A model generated the notes under the pieces. The model saw only the letters and a program-made list of their open reading frames with translations. It was not told the origin of the DNA and did not search any database. Positions 17,683-27,192 of a stretch of DNA of 64,000 nt are shown here, in pieces. Origin of the DNA: Desulfobacteraceae bacterium (GTDB lineage: Bacteria; Desulfobacterota; Desulfobacteria; Desulfobacterales; Desulfosarcinaceae); assembly GCA_013003715.1 (NCBI GenBank), contig JABDIN010000097.1, positions 62,001 through 126,000 on the forward strand. The letters run 5' to 3'. A program made the position numbers and the translations under genes. Positions within the stretch are counted from its first letter, which is position 1, and every line of letters begins with the position of its first letter.

Positions 17683-19697
17683 TGTCTGAAAATAAGGTCC
17701 AGCATGGTTTTTGCGGACCGGCCTTCCCGCAGGATCACCGGCAGTGCACCGGGGGCATTGGCCGATACCCGGTTACCGGTGGACGGGTCCACTGTTTCGA
17801 TTTTCAATTCACTGGGCATCCGGAAAACACGCTCGGGCTCACCTTCGGTTGCCTTCAGCATGAACGATGTCCAAATGGGGGCAGCCCCGCGGCCACCGGT
17901 GATCCCGACCCCATTTTTATCCTTAAGCCCTTCCGCCTTGTCAAATCCCACCCAGACAGAGGTACTGATGGTGGGTGTAAAACCGGTAAACCAGGCATCC
18001 CTGAAACCGTTGGTGGTACCGGTTTTACCAGCAGCGGCCAGGCGAAACCCCATTTTTCGCACCATGGTGCCGGTACCGCTTTCCACAACGGCTTTCATCA
18101 TATCGACGACCTGAAAGGTGGTGCCGGCGTCCAATACCCGCTTCCCGCTGATGATATGTTCTTCAAGCACCCGGCCATAGGCATCTTCCACCCGCCTGAT
18201 CCAAAAAGGCTCCTGCTGAATTCCGCCGGTGGCAAAGGTCGCGTAGGCGGACGCCATCTCCAGGGGGCTCACCCCTGATGTGCCCAGGGCAACGGAATAA
18301 ACCGGCTGCAGCGGACTCCGGATGCCGCATTTCCGGGCGGTTTCAATGACCGATACCGGACCACACTGTTGAACGAGCTGGGCGGCGATGGTGTTCACGG
18401 ATTTCATGAACCCTTTTTTCAACACCATGCGGCCGGCGTACTTCCGGTCAAAATTCCGCGGTGTCCAGTCACTGCTGCCTTTGACCGGAATCGTTACCGG
18501 CATGTCGACAATGGTGGTGGCCGGCGTAATATCCAGATTTTCCAGGGCGGTATAGTATAGAAATGGTTTAAAACCGGATCCCGGTAAACGATTGGATTCC
18601 ACCGCCCGGTTGTATTCGGTCTCAAAATAGTCTTTCCCCCCAACCATGGCCTTGACGGCACCGGTTTTGGTTTCAATGCTCACGAGGCTTCCCTGCAGGG
18701 AAGCCTCCGGTGATTCGACCATACTGCCGAACGGCGGCCCCATGGTCTCTTCCAGCTCGGTCAGTCCTTCGCGAACGGCTGTTTCAGCCCGATTTTGCAT
18801 AAGTGGATCAAGGGTTGTGGTCACTTTCAAGCCGCCATGATAAAGCACTTTCGGACCGTAGCGCTCTTCCAGGCTTTTCAGAATCCAATCCAGAAAATAA
18901 CTGCCGGTCCGCTTGCCGGCATGGCGGGGTTTGAAGTCGAGTTCCTCCGCAACTGCGGCGGCATGTTCCGCCGTTGTGATGGCCGCTGTGGCCAACATCC
19001 GGTTCAACACCACAATCTGTCTCGACTTGGCCCGTTCGGGGTACCGGTAGGGATTATATCGGGTGGGGGATTTGGGCAAGGCCGCCAGAAGCGCCGCTTC
19101 ACCAAGGCTCAGATCCGAGGCCGGTTTCCCGAAATATGTCCGGGCGGCGGGCTCAATCCCGTATACGCCGACACCGTATGGAATCTGGTTGATATACGTT
19201 TCCAGGATCTCCTGTTTGGAGAACTGGCTTTCAATTTGAAGGGCCACCATCATTTCCCGGAATTTCCGGGTAAAGGTTTGTTCGAAACTGAAAAACAGGT
19301 TTTTAGCCACCTGCTGGGTGATGGTGGAGGCGCCCTGGACCCTGTCCGGTTGAACCAGGGTGATCCACAACGCTTTCAATGTCCGCACTTTGTCCACGCC
19401 ATGGTGATCGTAGAACCGGTGATCCTCGGTGGCCAGGATGGCTTGGAGGAAATTGGGCGACACGCGGGTGATGGGTGTAAATTCACGTCCGCCGAGCAGC
19501 AGCACCCGTTCACCATTGGCGGCGAATATCTCGGTGGGCGGCGTTTCGATGATCCGGCTCAAGGGTTCGGGCACCTGGGGCAACTCTTTAATCGCCACAA
19601 AAAAAATGATGGTCAAGCCGATTGTGGTCAGCCCGGCCAGCACCGACAACAGATGAAAGCCCGAGCTGAACCATCTCATCAGCCGGAGGGCGGTCAT
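17679..19697 (-). CDS. Class A penicillin-binding protein (PBP1A-type)
   Basis: A 672-residue bifunctional peptidoglycan synthase. A transmembrane anchor is at about 12-38. The glycosyltransferase domain (about 75-240) has EDHRFYDHHGVD, GASTITQQVAKNLF, KFREMMVALQIE and KQEILETYINQIPYG. The transpeptidase domain (about 310-640) has the catalytic Ser in SGFKPF, SVN in MKSVNTIAAQ and KTGTT. The start was set at 19697 because it overlaps the upstream stop (ATGA); a longer frame to 19787 would overlap the upstream gene and is not needed. It is followed by the SPOR protein. No obvious lipoprotein activator is nearby. Confidence 0.93.
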   Translation of the reverse strand: MTALRLMRWFSSGFHLLSVLAGLTTIGLTIIFFVAIKELPQVPEPLSRIIETPPTEIFAANGERVLLLGGREFTPITRVSPNFLQAILATEDHRFYDHHGVDKVRTLKALWITLVQPDRVQGASTITQQVAKNLFFSFEQTFTRKFREMMVALQIESQFSKQEILETYINQIPYGVGVYGIEPAARTYFGKPASDLSLGEAALLAALPKSPTRYNPYRYPERAKSRQIVVLNRMLATAAITTAEHAAAVAEELDFKPRHAGKRTGSYFLDWILKSLEERYGPKVLYHGGLKVTTTLDPLMQNRAETAVREGLTELEETMGPPFGSMVESPEASLQGSLVSIETKTGAVKAMVGGKDYFETEYNRAVESNRLPGSGFKPFLYYTALENLDITPATTIVDMPVTIPVKGSSDWTPRNFDRKYAGRMVLKKGFMKSVNTIAAQLVQQCGPVSVIETARKCGIRSPLQPVYSVALGTSGVSPLEMASAYATFATGGIQQEPFWIRRVEDAYGRVLEEHIISGKRVLDAGTTFQVVDMMKAVVESGTGTMVRKMGFRLAAAGKTGTTNGFRDAWFTGFTPTISTSVWVGFDKAEGLKDKNGVGITGGRGAAPIWTSFMLKATEGEPERVFRMPSELKIETVDPSTGNRVSANAPGALPVILREGRSAKTMLDLIFRQ

Positions 19698-20608
19698 GGC
19701 AGGTTCTCCGTGAATTTGCCGTCGGATCGTCTTCCGGATTCGGAAACCGCGGCTTCCAGATGTCTTTTGAGGCGCCAGACATCCCATTCGTTGCCTCGTA
19801 TGAAATAAACTTTTGATCCATCCACGGTTTGAAATTCGAATCCGAGTTCGATCCCTCCGGTTTTCACTTCATCGGAGATTCCCACCCGGGCTATCCGGCC
19901 GCTGATTTCCAAGAGCCCGGCCGGTTGCGCAATGATACCGTTCTTCACCTCCGGTTCCAGCAACTCCACGGTTTCAAAAAACAAGCGGGCATCATAAATG
20001 CGCCCGGTAAAATCGGCCAGATTTTCAAGTGTCCCGTCAAATGCCACCTCACCCCGTTCGATGTGGTAAATCAGGTCAGGGACGACCTCCAGTTGATATA
20101 GCACCTGATTACTTCGATTGAGCATATAGATATTCAGCAGGTCACCGGTGGTATCAAAATAGACACGATCCCAATCACCTTGAGCGGCGATTTTCAGCAA
20201 TGAAAAAGGTGATACAATCTCCTCGGCGATGATTTGGGGCAGATTGAAATAGAGCCGGCAGAAGTGATCGGTGGATATCATAATTCCCTGATCTTTGGGA
20301 ATCTGGGCGAGGATCTGGGACAGGCTTTCGGCCCCGCGTATATCATTCTGGACCGACTGACGGTCAGTGATAATTTGCTCCAGGGCTGTCCTGGCCGTAA
20401 CCGTTTGGTGATCCACCTCCCAAATATTTCCGGACTCCGGACGGAGCGAATTTGTTGTGGTCAGATATGCGCCGATAACGGTTTCCATCCAGTCGAACCG
20501 TAATTCGGAAACACAAATACCAAGGGCCAACAGCACGACGATCAACGGACGAAAGGTGAAGGTACGGCGTGCCCATTCTCTGAAATCTTTTGGTTCGCTC
20601 CAATTCAT
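19694..20608 (-). CDS. Conserved membrane-anchored hypothetical protein
   Basis: A 304-residue protein of unknown family. A single transmembrane segment lies at about residues 17-36 (FRPLIVVLLALGICVSEL), with a short cytoplasmic N terminus, so most of it should be periplasmic. The rest is mixed alpha/beta (GIMISTDHFCRLYFNLPQ, VYFDTTGDLLNIYMLNRS) and ends in a basic C terminus. The ATG at 20608 was chosen because it places the hydrophobic segment near the N terminus; an upstream start at 20716 is possible but adds unlikely sequence. It is the first gene of the operon with the PBP, to which it is coupled by ATGA. An accessory role in wall synthesis is an inference from position only. Confidence 0.6.
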   Translation of the reverse strand: MNWSEPKDFREWARRTFTFRPLIVVLLALGICVSELRFDWMETVIGAYLTTTNSLRPESGNIWEVDHQTVTARTALEQIITDRQSVQNDIRGAESLSQILAQIPKDQGIMISTDHFCRLYFNLPQIIAEEIVSPFSLLKIAAQGDWDRVYFDTTGDLLNIYMLNRSNQVLYQLEVVPDLIYHIERGEVAFDGTLENLADFTGRIYDARLFFETVELLEPEVKNGIIAQPAGLLEISGRIARVGISDEVKTGGIELGFEFQTVDGSKVYFIRGNEWDVWRLKRHLEAAVSESGRRSDGKFTENLP

Positions 20609-20908
20609 CTCAACTATTGAATACCCGAACTGACCTGCATAAGGGAAAAATATCGAAAACAGGAAATACCTTGATTCGAACGTCGGTAGTGTACGCTTTC
20701 GGCATCGAGGATGCAATGAAATTTATGGCATATCGGGAGCCGATAGGTCGCCTGAGCGGGGTGCCGTGGAATTCATTGATGGATGGAAGGGAATTCGGTT
20801 GAAACAGGAGCCGCATGGCTCGTTACCGATTTGATATTTAGTCGATAATTTCCGACAAACGGTACCCGGAAACGGTTGTCACCAGCGGATCGGACAGCGG
20901 GGCATCCT

Positions 20909-22447
20909 TCACAACGCCTCGATGTCCGTGATGCAACCGTTTTCATACAGTTTTTTAAATGACTTGATGATCAGGGGGTCGAATTGCGTGCCCGCCCCCC
21001 CGTACATGATATCGAGAATTCTGGATTCTTCCATCCGCTTTCGATAGGCACGATCCGAGGCTATGGCGTCATATACATCGGCCACGGACAGTATTCTGCC
21101 CAATAATGGAATATCATCGCCACCCAGACCGTCCGGGTAGCCATTTCCGTCAAAGCGCTCGTGGTGACAGCGGATGATCTGTTTCTCACGATCCCAAAGT
21201 CCCAGCTGGCCGACAATTTCAGCACCGATGACCGGATGCTCCTTGATGACATTATACTCTTCGACAGTCAACCGGTCCGGTTTCAGCAGTATCTCATCCC
21301 GGATACCGATTTTACCGATGTCGTGAAGCCGTCCGGCCACCTTGAGAATGTCCTGCTCTTCTTCGGTACATCCCAGCTCGTGGCTCAGGGCGAGGGCGAT
21401 GCGTGTGACCCGGTTGGAATGTTGCTCCGTGTATGGGTCTCTGGCCTCGATGGCACGCACAAAAGCGTATAATGTGGCAAAAAGGTTCTCGAAAATATTT
21501 TCATACAGGGCCAGATTTTCAATGGCATACGCAGCCCTGTTGGTCATAAACGTAAGGTAGTATAATTCCTTTTCAGTGAAACGGATTTTACCGGTCAACG
21601 CGGATACTGACAGGACGCCGAATATTTTATGGCGTATGGTCAGCGGCACCAACATCAGTGAACGAATTTTGTCGGGAAGTTTGCCATGACCATTGTTGTT
21701 CGATATCAACAGCGGTTTTTGATCGGTTTGAATATCCAGGATCATCTGTTCGACCACCGGGTCAATGGCCTGATTGTCCAACAAATCACACGAGCAAGCG
21801 TCACCGGCCTGAAATGACGCGATTTCAAAGGGTGCATCAATCGCCTCATTGACCATATACAGGCGGGCCTCGTCAGCGTGGGTCAATTCAATGGACATCT
21901 CCACCACCCGCGTAAAGACTTCGGAACTGGCACTGACCACCGTGAAATCCGACATAATATGGTTCAGTGTATTGAGTTCATCGACCTTATGGAGCAATTC
22001 GTTGTTCAGCGTCTCGATGCGGCGCTTGCTTTCGAGCTCCTTGGTCAGAATCACATTTTTTATGAACAATTCACGCTCGCGGAACACCCGCTGGACGCAA
22101 AGCTCCATCTGCTTGAGATTCACCGGCTTCACGAGGAAATCAACCACACCGTTTTTCAAGGTCTTGATGGTGTTTTCCAGTGATGGATAACCCGTCATGA
22201 TGACCACCGGCAGCGTATTATCGTGTTTCCGGATATATTCCGCCAATTCCAAACCGTCCATTTCCGGCATATTGATATCCGTGAAGCAGCAATCTATTTG
22301 TTCTTTTTCGATCAGCTGAGATGCGACCCGGCCGTTTTCGGCGGTTAATACGTGGTATCCGCGGTTTTCAAAAAATTCTCTGGCAACATCCAGAATACTT
22401 TCTTCATCATCGACAAAAAGTATATTTTTGGGGGTTTCAAGGGACAT
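20909..22447 (-). CDS. Response regulator with GAF and HD-GYP domains
   Basis: A 512-residue cytosolic regulator. The receiver (about 8-125) has VDDEE, phospho-Asp in CFTDINMPEMDG and Lys in LVKPVN. A helical linker leads to a GAF domain (about 165-315). The C-terminal HD-GYP domain (about 330-500) has ARDPYTEQHSNRV, GRLHDIGKIGI, HPVIGAEIV, the signature HHERFDGNGYPDGL, and SVADVYDAIASDR. This predicts cyclic-di-GMP phosphodiesterase activity controlled by phosphorylation and a small ligand. The ATG at 22447 is used; TTG at 22453 is an alternative. The cognate kinase is not adjacent; the hybrid kinase at 8.4-10.7 kb is one candidate. Confidence 0.9.
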   Translation of the reverse strand: MSLETPKNILFVDDEESILDVAREFFENRGYHVLTAENGRVASQLIEKEQIDCCFTDINMPEMDGLELAEYIRKHDNTLPVVIMTGYPSLENTIKTLKNGVVDFLVKPVNLKQMELCVQRVFRERELFIKNVILTKELESKRRIETLNNELLHKVDELNTLNHIMSDFTVVSASSEVFTRVVEMSIELTHADEARLYMVNEAIDAPFEIASFQAGDACSCDLLDNQAIDPVVEQMILDIQTDQKPLLISNNNGHGKLPDKIRSLMLVPLTIRHKIFGVLSVSALTGKIRFTEKELYYLTFMTNRAAYAIENLALYENIFENLFATLYAFVRAIEARDPYTEQHSNRVTRIALALSHELGCTEEEQDILKVAGRLHDIGKIGIRDEILLKPDRLTVEEYNVIKEHPVIGAEIVGQLGLWDREKQIIRCHHERFDGNGYPDGLGGDDIPLLGRILSVADVYDAIASDRAYRKRMEESRILDIMYGGAGTQFDPLIIKSFKKLYENGCITDIEAL

Positions 22448-22647
22448 GGACAATTTGCTTATCTTCGTGTCTGAATTTTAATAACAGCCGGCTGTGACAA
22501 CCATTATTGGTCCGATATCGAATCGCTTTTTCATCTTACGGCAGTCAGGTCTATTACTGTATCGGCATTTCCAGGGGTAACTTGATAAAAGTTTGTGATA
22601 TGGGAATCGGCGGTTTCGTGGTCCGGGAGTGGTGCGGAACGGCAGGG

Positions 22648-23538
22648 TCAGATCAAGCGATGCAGTTTCCCATCAAAATGTTTGCCCAGAAAGGATTCGA
22701 GCATCCGTGAGCATCCCGCCACAGCGTTTATATTGATGCCGGTTTGAATGCCCATGGTCTGCATCAGGTAGGCGGTGTCTTCAGTGGAAATATTACCCGC
22801 AGCGTTCGGGACAAACGGACACCCGCCCATCCCCCCCATGGCCGTGTCAAAACGGGAAACGCCGGTGTCCAGGGCGGCCATGGTATTTACAAGGCCCAAT
22901 CCCCTGGTATTATGTAAATGCAGGGTAAAAGGGGTTTTCCCGGTGATGGACAACACCTGGGGCGGTATCCGTTGCATGTCCATCGGCACCGCCATGCCGG
23001 TGGTGTCCGCCAGGGAAATTTCATCCGCACCGGCGGTCAGATAGGTCTCAACCATTCGGCGTACGCGATCCATACCGACCTTGCCTTCATATGCGCAGCC
23101 AAATGCGCATTGCACCCCGGCCCGTACAGCCAGTCCGATCTTTTTGGCATGGGCGATCATTTCAACACCGTGGGCGAACGCGTCATCAAAGGTCATGCCG
23201 GTATTTTTACGGCTGTGGGTGTCACTGGCGGAGAGACTCACCTCCACCCTTTTCAATCCGGTTTTGCAGGCGCGTTCCACGCCTTTCATATTCAACACCA
23301 GCGCATCGATACTGACACCGGAAGGCACATCCAGGCCGGCGATGATGAGTTCAGCGTCCGCCATCTGCGGAACACGATCAGGATGCACAAAAGAGGTGAC
23401 CTGTATTTGCGTCAGGCCGGCCCGGATGAGACGGTTGATAATATCGATTTTCATGCTTGTCGGTATGTTTTGTTTCTCGAATTGAAATCCATCACGGGGA
23501 CCGACTTCGATTAAGGTAACGGATTCCGGATATGGCAT
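22648..23538 (-). CDS. Hydroxymethylglutaryl-CoA lyase-like enzyme
   Basis: A 296-residue TIM-barrel lyase of the HMG-CoA lyase/DRE-TIM group. Key features are EVGPRDGFQFEK (substrate-binding Arg and metal-binding Asp), VSLSASDTHSRKN, SLADTTGMA, the metal ligands in LHLHNTRGLGL, and the catalytic-loop GMGGCPFVPNAAGN-x-STED. It probably cleaves an HMG-CoA-like substrate to acetyl-CoA plus an oxo acid, as in leucine degradation. The ATG at 23538 has AAGGA at the right distance. It has no leucine-pathway neighbours here, so the exact substrate is open. Confidence 0.85.
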   Translation of the reverse strand: MPYPESVTLIEVGPRDGFQFEKQNIPTSMKIDIINRLIRAGLTQIQVTSFVHPDRVPQMADAELIIAGLDVPSGVSIDALVLNMKGVERACKTGLKRVEVSLSASDTHSRKNTGMTFDDAFAHGVEMIAHAKKIGLAVRAGVQCAFGCAYEGKVGMDRVRRMVETYLTAGADEISLADTTGMAVPMDMQRIPPQVLSITGKTPFTLHLHNTRGLGLVNTMAALDTGVSRFDTAMGGMGGCPFVPNAAGNISTEDTAYLMQTMGIQTGININAVAGCSRMLESFLGKHFDGKLHRLI

Positions 23539-23722
23539 AAGAAAATCCTTGATTGTATAAAGAATATGAGTAAAATCGTAAACAACCCCAAGATGTTGTA
23601 TTAGCATAAATGCATCGGATAGCCAATTGCATCGAAACAGGGCATAGGGTGGACGTATGTAGATTCGGCATGATATCCGATACTTTAAATATTTCTCGTG
23701 TTTTGATGCAAAATACTGTTAT

Positions 23723-23874
23723 AATGTCAAATTACAAAATCCAAATGCCAAATGGAGGAATGCTGTCGTTTTTATCTTCACTATATGATTAAAGCGATCC
23801 TTTTTTTATCAAAGCGGTCCTTAAAAATGGACAGTATATCGCCATTTGAAATTTGAAATTTATCATTTGACATT
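23723..23874. repeat. Imperfect inverted repeat, MITE-like
   Basis: The 33-nt arm at 23723-23755 (AATGTCAAAT ... AAATGG) is repeated in inverted orientation at 23842-23874 with several mismatches, enclosing about 86 bp that includes AAAGCGATCCT and AAAGCGGTCCT. The arms are A+T-rich, unlike the surrounding DNA. No transposase is present. It lies in a 420-bp gap between the HMG-CoA-lyase-like gene and the lipoprotein gene. Confidence 0.45.
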
Positions 23875-23959
23875 GACAATGCCCGTCGGCCTAAAGAAAG
23901 CCCCTCATCTGCCGATGATGAGGGCATCAAAAAAAGATCGACAACAACCAAGGATTACC

Positions 23960-25087
23960 GTGAACCCACGACTTGACCATACCGGAATCAACGGCCAATA
24001 TCCGGTCCGCACTTCCCCGGGAATCTGTTTGCGAATGGCGCTGGCGGCAATGATACTCATTTTTTCATTCCTGACCGCGGCCTGTGAAAATGACACCGGC
24101 ACCAGCAGTTCGGAATCATCGTACCGGCAATTGAATACCGGATATGTGATTGAACCCCTCGGCGCATCTCTGCATCAATTGATGCCGACGACCGGAAAAA
24201 GCGGCACCTTGACCATGGATACGGACCGGTCGAAAATCTCGGATTGTACATTAAGCGACTGGGACCGGGGATGGCATGCCGATGTGAACGGCAGTGTCCT
24301 GAATCGGATCTTTTCAATGGACAACGATAAATCCGTGGTTCATGCCATACGGGTTCTGGACGGCCTGATATTCAGGCTCAACACCTATTCCATGCAGTGG
24401 AACACAAGCGGTGTTCAAACCATTGCGGATAAGGCGGAAACCATCACCATCAATAACGATATTCGACAGGTGTGGGTGCCGTTTTATGGTGGTAACGTGG
24501 CGGTGAATCACCTGATCACCATCCGGAACAACCGGACATCAATGGTTCAACATCTGGCATTTTCCGATGATGCGGACAGCGGAGAGGATCGGGTCGTCAT
24601 TTTCACGGCGGATGAGAAAGGCGATCACAGCGTTTTTTACATGTGGCGGGATTGGAGAATGGGCGATATCAGCGTCTGGTTCGCAGACACCGCCTCCGGT
24701 ATCAACTTCAAATGGACGGCTAATACTGTGGAACAATGGTTTTCCGTGACCTATATATCCGAAGGCTGCAATGGCGACCTGAGTATCATGGGTGGCGGAG
24801 AAGCCGGCCCAACGGAACTGCAACTGGCATTTATCGCCGGGCAGTTTCAATCCTCAACCGCCATAGACGAGTGGTATGTTCAATTTGATTCACGATACCT
24901 TAAAGACAGCACCACCTACACTGCAATCCCTGTCGACAACGTCGGCCAACCGGCTGACGGGAGCGGCATGCTCAAATTTATCGCCACCAGCGAGAATCAC
25001 CCCAGGGGTGCCACCGATTGGTGCCCGGGCTGGCTGAATGCGGCCGATCGCCCACTCAACCCGTCGGCTATTGTTTGGGAACAGTGA
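23960..25087 (+). CDS. Exported lipoprotein of unknown function
   Basis: A 375-residue predicted lipoprotein. Using GTG at 23960 (AAGGA six bases upstream) gives a signal with a hydrophobic core MALAAMILIFSFLTAAC and lipobox LTAAC near residue 42. An ATG at 23846 in the same frame would place the signal too deep. The mature part is Trp/Asp/Thr-rich, mostly predicted beta (WDRGWHADVNGSV, VWVPFYGGNVAVNHLITI, MWRDWRMGDISVWF), suggestive of a beta-sandwich or beta-propeller-like fold, and contains two pairs of cysteines. The family was not recognised. A glycosyltransferase gene follows 16 bp after its stop. Confidence 0.65.
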   Translation: MNPRLDHTGINGQYPVRTSPGICLRMALAAMILIFSFLTAACENDTGTSSSESSYRQLNTGYVIEPLGASLHQLMPTTGKSGTLTMDTDRSKISDCTLSDWDRGWHADVNGSVLNRIFSMDNDKSVVHAIRVLDGLIFRLNTYSMQWNTSGVQTIADKAETITINNDIRQVWVPFYGGNVAVNHLITIRNNRTSMVQHLAFSDDADSGEDRVVIFTADEKGDHSVFYMWRDWRMGDISVWFADTASGINFKWTANTVEQWFSVTYISEGCNGDLSIMGGGEAGPTELQLAFIAGQFQSSTAIDEWYVQFDSRYLKDSTTYTAIPVDNVGQPADGSGMLKFIATSENHPRGATDWCPGWLNAADRPLNPSAIVWEQ

Positions 25088-25103
25088 AAGGGTTTATATA
25101 AAC

Positions 25104-26357
25104 ATGCCCGCTGTTCCCGACCGGCCGCTTCGGATCTGTCTGCTCAGTTATCGCAGTAACCCCCATTGCGGCGGCCAGGGTGTATATGTCAAACACCTGA
25201 GCCGATCACTCACCGGTCTGGGCCATCAGGTCCATGTGGTATCCGGCCCCCCCATACCCGACGTCGATAAGGGGATACACCTGCACCCCATACCGGGATT
25301 GGATTTATATAATCCTGAAAACCCATTCCGAACCCCGAGTCTCGGTGAACTCAAAAACCCCGTGAACCTCATGGAGTGGGTGAGCGTCTCCACCCAGGGT
25401 TTTCCCGAGCCCTTCACCTTCGGCATCCGCGCCCGGCGATATGTCATCAAAAACAAGGACAAATATGATATCGTTCATGACAATCAGAGCCTTTCATACG
25501 GCGTATGGTCCATCCAGAAGCGATTGCCGACCGTAACGACCATTCATCACCCCATCACCGTGGATCGTGATATAGCGGTCACCGCGGAAAAAAATTTCTT
25601 AAAAAAGATTAAACACCTGCGATGGTATTCATTTACACGGATGCAAAAGAAAGTGGCACGCACCCTTTCGAAAATCATCACCGTATCCAAATTTGCCAGA
25701 AACGATATCGTCAATGAATTCGGTCTGTCGCCGGGCAGATTCCATATCGTTCCCAACGGCATCGATACGGAAAGATTTCATCCATTAGCCGGCATCGAAC
25801 GCGTTCCCGGCCGCCTGATCGTAACCAATAGTGCGGATACCCCCCTGAAAGGATTAGGATTTCTCCTGAAGGCAATTGCCATTGTAAAAAGATCCCACCC
25901 TGTCCACCTGGTCATCGTGGGGAATCCTCAACGCAACGGTTATGTGCGACAGGCAATCAACGACCTCGGTCTTGCCGCTGCCGTTGATATCACCGGCCGG
26001 ATACCACAAGCGGAATTCATCCGGCAATATGCCCGGGCATCGGCCGCTGTAATTCCATCGATTTACGAAGGCTTCGGCCTTCCGGCCGGCGAAGCAATGG
26101 CATGCCGGGTGCCGGTCATCAGCACCACCGGCGGCGCGTTGCCGGAAGTGGTGGGCGATGCCGGTCTCCTGGTGCCGCCGGCTGATCCCACGGCCCTTGC
26201 CAATGCCATAAAGGTAATTTTGGATTCACCGGACTATGCCGACAAATTGGCGGAGAAAGGTTTCCGGCGTGTTCATTCCCATTTCAGTTGGCCGGTTGCC
26301 GCTGAGAAAACCCTTGCCGTATATGCAGAGGCCATCCGTGATCACCATAAATTTTAA
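25104..26357 (+). CDS. Glycosyltransferase family 4
   Basis: A 417-residue GT-B fold glycosyltransferase. The N-terminal acceptor domain begins RICLLSYRSNPHCGGQGVYVKHL. The nucleotide-sugar domain has FHIVPNGIDTERFHP, the retaining-GT4 E-x7-E motif in PSIYEGFGLPAGEAMA, and STTGGALPEVVGDAG. The donor and acceptor are unknown; lipid or surface glycan glycosylation is typical. ATG at 25104 gives the expected N terminus. The 3' end overlaps the next gene (a methyltransferase) by about 20 bp, so they are likely coupled. Confidence 0.9.
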   Translation: MPAVPDRPLRICLLSYRSNPHCGGQGVYVKHLSRSLTGLGHQVHVVSGPPIPDVDKGIHLHPIPGLDLYNPENPFRTPSLGELKNPVNLMEWVSVSTQGFPEPFTFGIRARRYVIKNKDKYDIVHDNQSLSYGVWSIQKRLPTVTTIHHPITVDRDIAVTAEKNFLKKIKHLRWYSFTRMQKKVARTLSKIITVSKFARNDIVNEFGLSPGRFHIVPNGIDTERFHPLAGIERVPGRLIVTNSADTPLKGLGFLLKAIAIVKRSHPVHLVIVGNPQRNGYVRQAINDLGLAAAVDITGRIPQAEFIRQYARASAAVIPSIYEGFGLPAGEAMACRVPVISTTGGALPEVVGDAGLLVPPADPTALANAIKVILDSPDYADKLAEKGFRRVHSHFSWPVAAEKTLAVYAEAIRDHHKF

Positions 26358-27069
26358 ACACATCCCCATTTCTTTGGGAATGAAAGTCCTGGATATCGGA
26401 TGCGGGTCCGGGCGCCACACGGCAGCGGCATATGGGCTGCCTGGGGCATTGGCCGTGGGCATCGATACAAACCCGGGCGATATTGCCGAAGCCGGAAATC
26501 GGCTGATGATACATGAGCGGCTCGGAGAACATGGCGGTGGCAGGTGGGGATTTGCCGGGGCCGATGCAGCACATCTGCCGTTCAGACGACACGCCTTTGA
26601 CCTGGTCCTGCTGTCCGAAGTTCTTGAGCACATACCGGATATCTCCGCAGTTGTTCGGGAGTCGCTACGTGTATTGAAACCGGGCAATTTTCTGGCGGTG
26701 AGTGTACCGAGATACCTGCCGGAAAAAATCTGCTGGTCGATCTCCCGGCAGTACTCCCGCCAATCCGGCGGTCATGTGAGAATATTCAGAAAACGGCAGG
26801 TGGTGGCCCTTTTCAGATCCAAAGGATTGCAGCTTCAAAAAATCCACTATACACATAGTCTTCACACCCCCTACTGGTGGCTCAAATGTATCGTGGGGCT
26901 CGACCGGGAGCGTTTTCCCGTTGTGGATCTCTACCATCGTTTTCTTGTTTGGGACATCATGAAAGCCCCCCTCATCACCCGGTTCATCTCCCGATTGATA
27001 GACCCCCTCCTGGGGAAGAGCATGGTTTTTTATTTTAAAAAACCCATTTTGCCTGAACCCATGGCATGA
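26338..27069 (+). CDS. Class I SAM-dependent methyltransferase
   Basis: A 243-residue methyltransferase of the Methyltransf_11 type. Motif I is VLDIGCGSGRHT, motif II includes GADAAHLPFRRHAFDLVLLSEVLEH, and post-motif sequence is LRVLKPGNFLAVSVPRY. The start is taken as GTG at 26338 with GCAGAGG upstream; ATG at 26323 is an alternative. It overlaps the glycosyltransferase gene, which suggests that both modify the same glycan or lipid product. The C-terminal 80 residues (HTPYWWLKCIVG) are aromatic-rich and may hold the acceptor. The substrate is unknown. Confidence 0.85.
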   Translation: MITINFKHIPISLGMKVLDIGCGSGRHTAAAYGLPGALAVGIDTNPGDIAEAGNRLMIHERLGEHGGGRWGFAGADAAHLPFRRHAFDLVLLSEVLEHIPDISAVVRESLRVLKPGNFLAVSVPRYLPEKICWSISRQYSRQSGGHVRIFRKRQVVALFRSKGLQLQKIHYTHSLHTPYWWLKCIVGLDRERFPVVDLYHRFLVWDIMKAPLITRFISRLIDPLLGKSMVFYFKKPILPEPMA

Positions 27070-27192
27070 GCTGTCCACAAGTTCCGCCGATTCATTTCCA
27101 GAGTTAAAGTTTTATCCTGTCTCGGCGATATAAAACCTGTATACCCGATGCCCCGGCAAAAATGAAAAATAACCCCGAAGGACCAATTGAAC

